Below are positions 1-10,915 of a stretch of DNA of 64,000 nt, piece after piece. Each line of letters begins with the position of its first letter. Within the stretch, counting starts at the first letter, position 1. The notes under the pieces were generated by a model that saw only the letters and a list, made by a program, of their open reading frames with translations, was not told the origin of the DNA and did no database searches. The position numbers were made by a program, and so were the translations under genes. The DNA comes from Plantago ovata (taxonomy: Eukaryota; Streptophyta; Magnoliopsida; Lamiales; Plantaginaceae), in contig CM051458.1 of NCBI GenBank assembly GCA_028274465.1, forward strand, positions 80,558,085-80,622,084, written 5' to 3'.

Positions 1-359
1 TTAAGTCTGAACCATTGGGTGACTAGGATGGCCTGGACGCAGTCGGCCTTATTGCTTTGTAAAGCTTTTGGACAATTAATGAGATGATCTCCTTTCAGTT
101 CCAAATGTTTTTTGAGTATGTGGCTATGTTATATGTTATAAGGTGTTCAAGTTGCTATTGATTATTAATCACCCGTAGATTTGTAGATTTGTTTGTGTGT
201 AACATATGAAGCCTGTCTGTCTAGCTTGTGTTGGTATTAGAGAGTATATGACTCATTTACTTGTGAAATCTGAACTATTTACGAGTGACTAATAATCAAT
301 AGATGTTCAAACTAGTGTGATTTAAACTCCGTAGAGGTTATAACATTGAAGAAAAATGT

Positions 360-1440
360 TATGAATCTGCTTGTTATTGTTTTAATGGCATATGTTACAT
401 GTTATAATCTTAGAATCATATGTTATGGTTTTAAAAGTTTTTTTATAGTTTGTGTATAATGTTTCTGCATGTTATAAGTATAACACATGTTGTTATATTT
501 TAACGTATCATGTTATAATTTGAACTTACGGTGTTACCGTATTTTACCTCATTCTGCATATTAATTTAAAAGTACTTAGTGTTATGATTTTAGCACTTAG
601 TTTTAAGAGCAGTAGTTATTATAATTTAGTTTATGTAGCATGATTCAAATTGTTATAGTTTTTAAGTCCACTAGTTATGGTTCTAAGTTCGCCTGTTATA
701 CTTTTAATACTTCATGTTACAGTTTATATATTATATTCTTCTTAAGCCATGAGTTATAGTTCTAAGAACCCTTATTATAGTTTTAGCACTTTGTGTTATA
801 GTTTAAGAACACTAGTTATTGTAATTTAGTTTATGTAGCATGATTCTTATTGTTACAACATTTAAGACCACAAGTTATGGTTCTAAGGTCACTTGGTGTA
901 GTTTTAATACTATGATACAGTTTTAATATACCATAACTTTTGTACTTTTGTTTGTGCTTTAAGCAGGTGTTGATGATGTTATCGAGTTTGAAGATAACTC
1001 TTAAAGGTGTCCGTGCAGTATTGAAGAAACAAGCACAAATAACAAAAGGAAGGAAGTCGAAGTTCACCAACAAAGTTTAATAGAAAAATTGTTCATGGGT
1101 GTATTATTGAAATTCTTGAAATTTCTAGACGTTTAATAGTCGTTTAATGATAGTTTTGATGATTTTAGATTGTCACTTAAAACTATGACAAACCATCTTA
1201 AAACTATAACTTAACTCCTTTAAATCATCACATCATCTAGCTCTTAGAACATTAACAAAATATGTAAAACATTGTGAATGTGAATTTTAGAACCATAACA
1301 CCATACCTTAGAACCATAACAAAGAAAACTAAAACCATGACATCAGACTTTTGAACAATAACACAGGTCATTAGAACCACAACATGAATCCTTAACACTA
1401 CAGAGCCCAAAACATAACATAACCTCTTAAAATCATAATC
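360..1440. repeat. Degenerate TTAAAAC/TTATAAC motif array with opposed halves
   Basis: From about 360 to 960 the plus strand repeatedly shows variants of TGTTATAGTTTTAAG and GTTATGGTTCTAAG. From about 1150 to 1440 the same motif reads in the opposite sense, as CTTAAAACTATAACA and TTAGAACCATAAC. The region is therefore a large imperfect inverted repeat built from a short degenerate motif. It ends beside CCGGCCGGTCAGAC. A shorter array of the same motif, ending beside GGTCTGACCGG, lies at 50500-50760. It looks like a non-coding transposon family. No ORF here is convincing. Confidence 0.55.
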
Positions 1441-1794
1441 TGCCCGGCCGGTCAGACTTATTACTTTTCAGTAATGAGTACAATAGGATAGATTGTATAT
1501 ATGTTTCAAAAAAATAAAATAGAAAATTACATTCTAGGGGGTCCTTATCATTTTATACTCCACTAGATTGAGAATATCAAAATTGAACAACTAGTGGTAC
1601 TACAGTTACATTCTAGTCCATTTTTAGGTTGACTATCAAAATTTAATATTTGAAACCAAACATGCCTTAAATTTTGGTTAAAAAAAAAGAGCACAAAAAT
1701 TCTTAAAAAAGTCCCAAAAATTTTATTGAAAAAAATTCATCCTTCTTTCTTCTTTAAAAGTTTCTTCGCCACCGAATTTTAAATTCCAGTAACG

Positions 1795-1995
1795 GAGCGG
1801 CAAGCTTCAGATCTGAACTTGCACTGCTCCGATCTGGAGTTGTGCAGGCTCCAAAGCTGGAGCTTGCAACCTTCAAGCTCGTTCGGAGATTGCACATCTC
1901 CAATCGGAGATGTGCAAGTTCCAAATTTGGAGCATGCAACGGTTCCAGGCTCTGACTGAAGCTTGAACACAGCTCCTGTTGGAGCTATGCAAGTA
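1795..1995. repeat. Array of short GGAGCT/AGCTCC palindromic units
   Basis: A locally GC-rich stretch in AT-rich DNA. It alternates GGAGCT-, GGAGAT- and GGAGCAT-type units with their complements, for example TCTCCAATCGGAGA and CTCCAAAGCTGGAG, each able to fold into a small hairpin. Similar arrays occur at 42520-42850 and 30155-30295. It looks non-coding: short ORFs on both strands are a by-product of the palindromes. Confidence 0.6.
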
Positions 1996-2098
1996 TCGTT
2001 TCCAGTATCAATTTTTTTTCAAAAAAGAGAAGATGTAAAAATAAAGAAAAAGATAAAATTTTAAAAATTCCTTTTGTTTATTTGTTGAGAAAATTCCA

Positions 2099-2137
<39 letters not shown>
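2099..2137. repeat. (TTA)n microsatellite at the 3' side of the RT ORF
   Basis: About twelve TTA units immediately beyond the stop codon of the minus-strand RT ORF. Read on the minus strand this is a TAA-repeat tail, either a retrotransposon 3' tail or a microsatellite target site. A second ATT repeat lies on the other side, at about 4719-4752. Confidence 0.85.
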
Positions 2138-2138
<1 letters not shown>

Positions 2139-2154
2139 ACTAGACTTTTATTAT

Positions 2155-4644
2155 TCACACAAAATTGGAAGGGAGTCGGGAGACAAGCTGTGCACCCACC
2201 CCTTTCTGTATACAAAAGCTAAGTCTAGAAAAAAGGAAAACACCACTCCTAACATCATTGGAATGGCTAACACACAAGCGCTTAAGGCGTGAAAAAGTAG
2301 CCAGGGCCTCCGCATCGAGCTCCCCAAAAGTTGAGAAGGCAAACGGGATAAAAGAGTAGCCGTGCTCTGCACACTTAGAAGAATACTTGCTCTTCTTCTT
2401 CTGAACAGCAGACTGCAACGCAGCGCCAGGTACCCAAGAATCCAAACCCCCCCCTGCAAAGGGAGAGACACCCGTAACATCCAAGCAGGCATCCCGACCT
2501 TGGGCCCAATTGTATAATAACAAGTCTGCCGGGCGAAGGTCCCGTCCATCATCGGAGAGGAACCCCATAGGGGCCTCTTTACGCACTGCCACTCCAACCC
2601 TTGAACAGATGTCAGCCAAGGTATCACGCACAAGGTTGTGCCGAAACTTCACCCCAACCTCACTAGAACAATGGACAGCATGGTCACCCCATTGATCCAT
2701 CCGTCGCGCACGACAACTCGAGCAAGAGGAACCAGCGGGGAACAAAGGGACTGCAAGACGATAACACAACACAGCCCGAAACTGTCGCGGATTCATCCGC
2801 TGTCCCAACCCATCAATAGGAATTGTGAGTAAGTAATCCTGCGCATGAGGTGCACGAATGCAACTAAGAAGAGCCTTCTGCCGCTGACTCAACCCAAACC
2901 GAGAGGGCAACTGTGCATCAATGACTCCAAAATAACTCTTTGCCAAAGACTTCATAAACTGGGGGGCAGGAGAGCTAGATGAAACAGAGAGCACATCAAC
3001 ACCACAAAAGGTCGTGAAACTTTCAAGGGCAGTCTGAAAGGTAGGACCAGAAGAAATAACCCCGGACCTCAACAGAATCCGATCCTGCAAGGAGCTGGAC
3101 TGCAAGCGAGAGGCGAGAAAAGCATACTGACTGACATCCGCCGCACATAAGACCCCCAGGCCGCCAAGTCTGATGGGAAGGGTGGCAAGCCGCCACTGCC
3201 AATCCCCGAAACCAGGCCCTGAACCTGTAACGATCATCTCCAAAGAAGTACGCAAGGTAAGATCAAACTGGACTAGAGCATCACCACAAGCCAACGGAGG
3301 GCAGGTCCTCAAAGCATAAGATAACTTCGCCACCCCCGCACAATTGCGAAGAAGAAGAAGCTCACACTGGGGATCATCAAGCTTGCGGATAGCCTCCAAC
3401 AAGGAGATGGTCTTGGAGACCCGGCGTGCAACTAGATCAAGGCAAAACCCAGAATCCGCACTAACAGAGCCCCCAAGGAGCTTGACCCCCCGAAGCGGAC
3501 GAGAGATAGAAGGCGGGAAAAGGCCAGCCACCCTACCACGAGGGTCCTCCACTGGCCAAAAAAGCTCAGTCTTATCGACATTCAGATGCAACCCACGAGC
3601 TGGTCCCTCAACACGGATAACATCGAGCGCCTTGGCAACCATAAGAGTATCACCAATGATAGTGCCGTCATCAAGATACCAAGCCTGCAGAGAAAGCTCA
3701 CAAGACTGATGAATAGCGTGGACCAACGGATGCAAAACCAGCGAGAACAATAAAGGACCCAAAGGATCCCCTTGCTGAACCCCCTGACACGACCGAAGAA
3801 CCGAGTCCCCATAGTAAAGCCGAGCGGGCCGAGAATAACAAAACTCAACCCAAGGCGAGATGGCTGGACACCGCAACCGAGTCTCTCGAAGTAGGGCACT
3901 CCTGTCAACCAAGTTAAACGCGTTCTTAAAATCCACCAAAAGCATAGAGAGCCCGACATCGGCTCCTCTAGCTTCCACAAACCTGTTGACAGAATGAAGA
4001 ACAGCCTCACACCCACCCGAGACCCCAACACCAAACTGAAAATCCTGCAAGTACGACGCCACCAAGGTCCCAACCGAGGAAGAAGCCACCTTAGAAACCA
4101 GCCTCCGCCAAACAGTACCCACGGCAATGGGACGAACACCCCCTCCTGGCTTAACAAGAGGAGTCAAAGGGGCACTGGCAATAAATTCCCCAAGCAAACT
4201 AGGACACTTACCCGACAGAAAAAGGTTAACAACCCCAGTGATAGACGCCAACATGCCATCAGAAACAGCAGTAGCAGCACCCCCTAAAATATCCAACAAA
4301 TGTTGGGCTCGGAGACCATCGCGCCCGCAGGAAGTACCTTTGGGGAAACTCCGAATCCTATTCAACACAAGGTCTTTCTGAACTGACAGAACATCCTCCT
4401 CAGGCAACGAAAGAGGTACAACCGGTGGTGGGGCAAAAGGGTGCTTAGATTCCAACTCAGCCAAGGTGTTAGCGGTATCAGGGGCAACCCCAGAAGAGGT
4501 GAGGACCTTAATAGCAGCCGTAAAGTGCCCGTCACTCAGCTTGCGCATACACTGGGATAAATTAGCCTCCTCAGCATCAAAAGGCTCTGAAAAACCTCGA
4601 GGGGGTGAATAAACAGCCGACAAACAGTCCCTCACCAAACCCAA
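2155..4644 (-). CDS. Reverse transcriptase with CCHC knuckle and R2-type endonuclease-like tail
   Basis: An uninterrupted ORF of about 829 codons. It stays open a further 18-25 codons upstream, to the ATT repeat, without a clear ATG, so it is probably 5'-truncated. RT motifs, numbered from the codon at 4644: motif A LLVDFKNAF (D238), motif B SCQGVQQGDPLGP near 285-297, catalytic YLDD at 323-326. A C-X2-C-X10-H-X3-C knuckle lies at 641-659. It is followed by RPAD (704-707), DVT (722-724) and KKKSKY (749-754). This order of RT, CCHC and PD-(D/E)XK-like residues is that of restriction-like-endonuclease (RLE) non-LTR retrotransposons such as the R2 and R4 groups; L1 elements instead have an N-terminal APE nuclease. 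The N-terminal DNA-binding region typical of the group is not seen. RLE assignment is by motif reading only. The ORF is much more GC-rich than its flanks. It could be a recent insertion or a retained gene. Confidence 0.8.
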   Translation of the reverse strand: MGLVRDCLSAVYSPPRGFSEPFDAEEANLSQCMRKLSDGHFTAAIKVLTSSGVAPDTANTLAELESKHPFAPPPVVPLSLPEEDVLSVQKDLVLNRIRSFPKGTSCGRDGLRAQHLLDILGGAATAVSDGMLASITGVVNLFLSGKCPSLLGEFIASAPLTPLVKPGGGVRPIAVGTVWRRLVSKVASSSVGTLVASYLQDFQFGVGVSGGCEAVLHSVNRFVEARGADVGLSMLLVDFKNAFNLVDRSALLRETRLRCPAISPWVEFCYSRPARLYYGDSVLRSCQGVQQGDPLGPLLFSLVLHPLVHAIHQSCELSLQAWYLDDGTIIGDTLMVAKALDVIRVEGPARGLHLNVDKTELFWPVEDPRGRVAGLFPPSISRPLRGVKLLGGSVSADSGFCLDLVARRVSKTISLLEAIRKLDDPQCELLLLRNCAGVAKLSYALRTCPPLACGDALVQFDLTLRTSLEMIVTGSGPGFGDWQWRLATLPIRLGGLGVLCAADVSQYAFLASRLQSSSLQDRILLRSGVISSGPTFQTALESFTTFCGVDVLSVSSSSPAPQFMKSLAKSYFGVIDAQLPSRFGLSQRQKALLSCIRAPHAQDYLLTIPIDGLGQRMNPRQFRAVLCYRLAVPLFPAGSSCSSCRARRMDQWGDHAVHCSSEVGVKFRHNLVRDTLADICSRVGVAVRKEAPMGFLSDDGRDLRPADLLLYNWAQGRDACLDVTGVSPFAGGGLDSWVPGAALQSAVQKKKSKYSSKCAEHGYSFIPFAFSTFGELDAEALATFSRLKRLCVSHSNDVRSGVFLFSRLSFCIQKGVGAQLVSRLPSNFV

Positions 4645-4699
4645 CCGGTCCCCAGGGTCTCGCCAGCGTGCAATGGCACTAGAAATGCCCTCAAAAATA

Positions 4700-4806
4700 T
4701 TAAGGCCTAATTGTTTTGATTATTATTATTATTATTATTATTATTATCATTATTTAATTTAATGTTAAGGCCTAATTGTTTTGATTTTTTAATGTTAAGG
4801 CCTAAG
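4700..4806 (+). repeat. ATT repeat and triplicated TTAAGGCCTAA unit
   Basis: TTAAGGCCTAATTGTTTTGA occurs at about 4700 and again at about 4765. A third TTAAGGCCTAA lies at about 4796. An ATT microsatellite sits at 4719-4752 between the first two copies. The unit lies at the 5' side of the minus-strand RT ORF and may be local duplication at the insertion point. Confidence 0.7.
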
Positions 4807-4933
4807 ACCTTGTTTGATTTCTTATATTGGTCAACTCAAAATAGAATTTTTGACCTAAAGTGTAATTGTTCATCTAGTAGGGTTGTTTTTGTTATTAGGG
4901 CCACTAATTGTCCTTAAACAATTACGGACCCCC

Positions 4934-7390
4934 ATAAAAAAATAATATTATGAAAAAAGACAAGAAGATGACATAATAATATAAGAATTTCATAATATAA
5001 TTTTTTAAATTATTTCTTTCACAATGAATTATGATTAATCTCAAGTCAAATCGGATATCGAAAAAAGTCGATAAAACGAAATGAAGTTCTTCTAAGTGAC
5101 CGGAGGAAGTATATGATAAGGCTTGTAGACAATGAATTTTGTAACAGAATTTTAAATTTACAGGAAATTACATAAACATACTAATCGACCCTCTCATTAC
5201 AAAAACAACCACCTTCATAAAACTTTAAAAAAAATTCCATTTTATTTTGGGAATTAGCTAGATATGAAAGATAATTATCTCATTTGGATTAAGGTTAAAT
5301 CACAAAAATAGCAAGGGGCCCAAGAGCCAAAGTAGTTGGTTCCCTTTCCTACCAAGTACCAACTATGTTACGATAAATATTAGCAATCCAACTTAAACAT
5401 TCCTTTCCTCATAAAATAATAAGGAAAATAAATCATTATTCATCCTCCCTTTGATCTCTGTTCCTAGTTTACTAATGCAACCCCTCCTTTAATTAGTCTG
5501 TTAATCAGTGTAGAAGGTTCATTTGAAAAGATTAAAGATTACACTAGATCTCCTTTTTGACACCGTAATGGCGGCTTACCTCACTCATCTTTGTCCTATT
5601 TTCCTTAACAATATGGATTTTTGTTTTGTGCTGGTTAGAGTTTTAAGATTAAGAGTTTAACCTTCATGGATTTAATGTGGAACTGGCAGTTTTGGTTTTG
5701 CGGGATAATTGGTTTGATGTTTTAAGGTTGGAGTTGGCGTTGATGTTTGAGTTATTCGGTTTACATGTGAGATGCGTGTTTGGGTGGTCAAGTAATTATG
5801 TTTGTGTCCAATTAGGTACTTTCATATTCTATATAAAAGTATGTTGTTTTACCGGACCTATCATATATGTACCCTATAAGTCAAATAAATATATTACAAT
5901 TACCACAGTACTTTTTTTTTTCTTTGGAACTGCAAACTTTTATTAATAAAAGAGTATAAGAAATACTTCAAAACAAAATACATCTGAAATACACAGTAAT
6001 TAATACATTACATGCATGAGCTACTATAGTTGATAAGTTAAACTTATTCGGACAACACACCAGTAAATATATCAGGTACTTCTTATTAAAGAAAAATAGT
6101 TTAGAAAAGGGCCTACAAATGAAGAAAAGAGAAAAAAAAGTTGATGCGTTACTTTGTTTTACATTTCTTTATTAGAAAATCACCTAGTTTAAGAACTAGT
6201 TTAATAGAATATTCCAGTAAAATTAAAAACATTATTAGCTTTCTTTCACCTAGTTTTTTTTTTTTTTTCTTTTTTTCTTTTTTTTTTTAATGATAAACTA
6301 GCTATTAGGCAACTGCAAATTAACATATACTATTAGCTATCATCTAACTTGTTAGATAGTCATAAACGATAAACTTAATCTAACACCGTGGACAACATAT
6401 AGGATATAAAATTCCAACTTTATTTCAGTCTCAAATAGTAGAAGACAAAGATTAGGAATGAACTATATGTGTGGCATGCAAGCAAGAATAATCAAAGAAA
6501 CGACATCTGGAAAAGTTTAAAGTAGCACTCAACCGTGTGGGCTGCAATAGTATCATATATTACAAAAGTTATCAAAAATTGATCTCAAACATTTCTAAAA
6601 GATGATAATAGGAATTAATTAGGATTAGTATTTTTCCAACATGTTTCCTTTAATCTATCGCAAAGGCTGATGTACACTTTGGAAATAGGGTGCATTTGTT
6701 TGAAAATAAATTAAAATACATTAAATATCTAAAAAGAGATTACGAAAGTTGAAGAGAATATTCATAAATGTAAGTAAGTGCAGATACATACGACAAGATA
6801 AACCAAACTGGATTGGGCTACAAATTATAAATATAATTTGAGTGGGAGTATTGAAAAAGTTGAGTTGGAGATGCACGATTCCTAATAATTGTGCCATTAT
6901 TACTATCGAAAAGGCACTTTTCTTTGTAAACATTATTTTAAAATATCATGACAATAAACTATCAAGTGTAAACTAACAACCAAACTAAGAGTTATAACGT
7001 GGTTCTGTGCAAAAGAATTGAAATGGTGAAATGAGAGGTGTAGGGTTCGATTCCAACTAAAATATAAAGCGGTTTAGGTGTGGAGATATAAGGTGGTTTA
7101 TAATTGTGTAGTGTAGGAGTAGTTGTAATATTTATCGTTTAAAAAAAAATATCTAACCAGCAAGGTGGCAGCTGCAGTCATGTATGTTATCTTGTGGTAA
7201 CAAATTAAACAAGTGTCGTAGGTTTTACCATCAAAGTGGAGGATATTAGGAAGCAAGAAGGTATAGAATCTAGAACTGGTTTAACAAGTTGAGTCGGATT
7301 GAATTGGAGTAGAAGCCAAGAATCTATAGATCGACCTATAGAATCTAGAATCGGATTTAACCTGAATCGAATCGAATATTCGAGCCGTGA
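4934..7390. other. AT-rich intergenic DNA without a recognisable gene
   Basis: No ORF in this stretch has a recognisable domain or plant-like exon structure. It contains a long T-rich tract at about 6253-6288 and scattered A/T runs. The longest ORF (5677-5946, plus strand) is hydrophobic low-complexity translation of AT-rich DNA and I do not support it as a gene. Confidence 0.6.
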
Positions 7391-8294
7391 GCGGGATTTT
7401 CTATATCAGTTCCTATGCCAACTTCTATGCCAGCATTATGAATGTGACATGTGGCAACAAATTACCTAGACCATCACACCATATAACCTATCTTTTTATT
7501 TCCTTCATGTTTTTACCTTATGCCATTTGTTTTCTTTCTTCTTTTTTTTTTTCCAATAATTTTAGAGAAAATTTTCTCACATGGTAAAAATTTTGGTGGT
7601 CCATTTTACTTTTTATTGCAAAATATAATTAAACAACGAAATAAGATGTTACTTTTCGGTTAACACTCTATTTTGTTAATTCCTTTTACAAAAAATATAA
7701 ACACAAAATAACTTTAAATTCTACCCAAAAAAAATTAAAAATTTTATGTTATGAAGACATATATTTATACTTATCAAATAATAACTTTTTTTAATTATTT
7801 TTCAGATATGATTTAAAATTAATTTAAGATCAAACGAATTTTTAATTAACAAGGTTAACAAAATATGGTGGAATGAAGTATAATAATAGCAGATGTAATA
7901 GTACTAAATATTCATGCACAATTGTTTCCAGAGCAATACTGGGATATTTTTAAAAATTAGTATAAGGTAAAATTAAATTATGCAAAATAATTATGTTTCT
8001 TTTCCTTTTAAAATTCACATTATCATACTAGAACTATTGGAACATTCCATTTTCATACCGGAACTATGCGAGAATAATTTCTCATAATGCACATGAATTA
8101 TTAATATTAATACCATATTATATTTATTTAGTTGGTTAAAATTTGGGTGGAACAAATTCCCTATAAATCATTAAGCACAAAACGAGATGAAAGGATAATT
8201 ATTAAGTGTGGAGGTTTGTTAAATTCATTGCCACGTGTCAAATTTTTAATGCTGGCATAGAGGGTGACATAGGAACTGACATAGAAAATCCCGC
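7391..8294. mobile_element. Non-autonomous TIR DNA transposon, about 904 bp
   Basis: The left end 7391-7457 and the right end 8228-8294 are inverted repeats of about 67 bp. Both begin GCGGGATTTTCTAT, share CAGTTCCTATG and CTATGCCAGCATTA, and end near GTGGCAA. The interior is AT-rich and has no transposase. Length and long TIRs suggest a Mutator-like element. I could not find a matching target duplication: flanks are GAGCCGTGA on the left and CAAGGTACA on the right. Confidence 0.8.
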
Positions 8295-8797
8295 CAAGGT
8301 ACAAAATGATTGATTGTAAATTTTTGGTGATTGAATTGTGGGATCATAATGCAAATTAAAGACCAATTAATATGAGATGAATTGATAACTTAGCCAATAA
8401 ACATGCATGGAGATGGACGACTAACTTCTGTAACGGGAAAGTTAATGCAACTGGCGGACAAGATAAAAAGAAAGATTCATCTCATTTGATTAGATCTAGG
8501 GTTCGGCCGATTAATAAGTTAATATGATGAAATTAAAATTAAAAACACGAATACTAAATGGAGGACAAAAAATATTAAATTCATGATAACTTAAACTTAT
8601 AATTATTGTATAATTATTGTAGTACCCTTTTATAATATTTTTTATACTATTTATCGATATAACTTTTTATATTTTCAATTTTTCATTCAAGCCCCAAAAT
8701 CAAAATACCCTTAATATAATCAAAACTCTACTCTATCGATGATTCATATTCTATTCTAATTAACACCACCATCTAATATCAACAAGCACACACAAAC

Positions 8798-9964
8798 TGT
8801 TTAGAATTTTAGTGAAACGAGTGAGCTTTCAATTCGTTCGATGTATAGGTCATTTGGGCTCAACACATTTGAAACAAGGTTTCCACGATCGTGTATTTCC
8901 GTTTGTTGGAATGGATGTCACTAAAACATTAAGTCACTAAAATCGCGTGTGGTGAAAGGTGATTAATGCACATAGTGTGTCGATCAATACATGAATGAAT
9001 TAAGTTATTCAAAATACAATTGGACCCATTGTGCTAAAATTCATGGGAAATAGCAAATGAGGTTTGAAATATTGCAACCAAAAATGCAAGTAGCATTGTT
9101 GGAATGTGTAATTCATTTGTGTTTAGTGTAAATAATTACTCAAGTTAAAAGAGAAATTTTTATTGCGCAAATAAACCACTTGAATTAATGTATCAGTGAT
9201 GATTTCACGGTGTTTCCAAAAAGAAAATAGTCCAAAAAGTCCAAAATTAATTATTGTGGCTGATGGGATTCAATCATGGCATCTCTTGGTTAGGAGGCTT
9301 GCACTTCTACCACTAGACCATCGTGTCTCTTGGTGAAATGATTTGATCAATTTCGAGTTTATTCCATACCAGAGAAATTTTGTGACTTTTGGTGAATTGT
9401 TGCTTTCCGAAAGTGTATGACACTTGATGAATAGTTGTGTAACTATTCATTGAAGCCTTTTTGAAGGGTTTTGCACACTTTTAATGGAACATCTTGAGAA
9501 GTATAAATAGAGAAGGAGATTCATTTCTCCAAACACACATCCAAGGCATTTGATACTTCTCTTCTCATTTGCTTTCTCTTAGCACTCAATCATACTCAAA
9601 GTAAGTTCGCCAGATTCGACTATTGTAGTGCTCCTTAGTCATCTACAGAGTAGTTTTATCATGGGAGACAAATTGCCATTATTCCGTAAGCATCACGAGC
9701 GGGGCAAGTATTTGTCTTAAGGAGAGATGGTCCAACTATCGACTCTACTCGCCTTCTTGTTGATTTATTGTTGTTCGTTACCATGTTGGAATTGCTTGAA
9801 GACATGACATTTTGTAGCGTGAAGAAAGAAAGGGAAGTTTACTTTGTAAATTTCTTTATTGTTGTATTTTAGCAATGTTAATGTACAAGTTTCATTTTGT
9901 TATCATTCTCTTGTTCAATCTTCTAACTCTCATAATTCCCCGTGTGAACACCGAAGTTCTAACA
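8798..9964 (+). mobile_element. Solo LTR of a Copia-type retrotransposon
   Basis: The element begins TGTTTAGAATTTTAGT and ends AGTTCTAACA. It is flanked by a perfect 5-bp target duplication, CAAAC, at 8793-8797 and 9965-9969. Inside are a promoter-like TATAAATA at about 9502-9509 and, downstream of it, segments collinear with the LTR at 60896-61769 near the other end of the window, including AGTTTTATCATGGGAGAC and TCGACTCTACTCGCC. No coding region remains, so it is a solo LTR left by unequal recombination of a full element. Confidence 0.92.
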
Positions 9965-10791
9965 CAAACAAGAGGGGTCAAGTTTCTGCAACAATAAATT
10001 CGATAGGATATACAGTGTCAGAAATAGAACCCGTTTAATTACTATGGCGATGAAAACTAACGTCAGTTAGAGATGTTGGCGGTCGTAAACATTGCCATTT
10101 GAAGTTAACGACGCTAACTACAACAACCACTACAATTAAATGGCGCAAATTTCCACTGTCAAGAGTAATGTTTGGTGTTGGGGTTCGGCGCCAAGCCCAA
10201 TAGCAGCCTTGATGGCATGAACTTAAAAACCGACGTTTTTCTACCAAAAATATTAATGAAAAAAATAAACTTAAACGATATATTGAAAAAGTACATAGTT
10301 ACCTTGAAACAATCATTTTCATGCCACATGAGCTCTTCATCACTTCCAATTTACTTGCATTGGATTGTGGCTCTTCTTAAATTTCCTATGTGCTCATGTT
10401 TAACGAATAATTTTGTTTTTATTCTTCAATTTCCTCTTCTTCTTTCATTCTTCTAAATTTACACGAAAAATGTATATTATTGTAATTAGATGAAATATTA
10501 AGAAATTGCAAGGTAAAATATCAATTAGAAATTTTTAAGGGCAATTACGGACAAATCAATTTAAGTTGTCCTGCATTTAATAATTTCTTTACCTGCCTTT
10601 AACATAACTCAATTAAATAGTTCAATCATAATGCTTATTATATTGCGATTTCTTGTCATGTATGTTTCACTTCCATTTCGTTTCGTTACTACGTTTTTCA
10701 AACTGGCAAAAACATGTATGAGAAGATCAATGGTTATCGTTTTAAAAAAAGGGAAAAAATTACAAAGTTATAGTGTTAGACTGTTAGGCTC

Positions 10792-10915
10792 TGTTCTTTT
10801 CGTTTGAGTTGGACAAAACTTATTTGTAATGTAAAAAAATAATTGAGCAAATGTGCACATAACTGAATAAATTTGAACATAACTGAAATTAATGAGTTTT
10901 CAGACGATGAGATGA
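10792..10915. mobile_element. Degenerate member of the TGTTCTTTTCGTCTGAA MITE family
   Basis: The left end TGTTCTTTTCGTTTGAG and the right end TTCAGACGATGAGATGA are imperfect inverted copies. They match the termini of clearer copies at 19876-20080 and 63602-63839. The interior has only a few AACTGAA words, so it is an older or shorter copy. Confidence 0.45.

Larger units (their letters stand above)
1537..4933. mobile_element. Probable MULE-like TIR element hosting the RT ORF
   Basis: The left end, from GGGGGTCC at 1537, and the reverse complement of the right end, GGACCCCC at 4926-4933, share a diverged inverted region of roughly 120 bases. Common words in the two arms include GGGGGTCC, ACTAG, TTACA and AGTTGAC. 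The interior near the left end carries the GAGCT palindrome array that is also found inside the well-supported MULE at 42081-43090. The boundaries are approximate and no target duplication was identified. The reverse-transcriptase ORF would be a nested insertion. Confidence 0.35.

Noticed and set aside
2151..4157. Other ORFs overlapping the RT gene (2151-2633, 3344-3709, 3582-4157)
   Set aside because: They are shadows of the 829-codon frame in a GC-rich coding region and have no domain.
5677..7587. Several 60-90-codon ORFs in the 5-7.6 kb AT-rich region
   Set aside because: Hydrophobic translation of AT-rich DNA with no domain, splice context or conserved composition; the last overlaps a TIR element.
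7381..8303. 9-bp target duplication for the 904-bp TIR element
   Set aside because: Flanks GAGCCGTGA and CAAGGTACA do not match at any reasonable offset, so the superfamily stays open.
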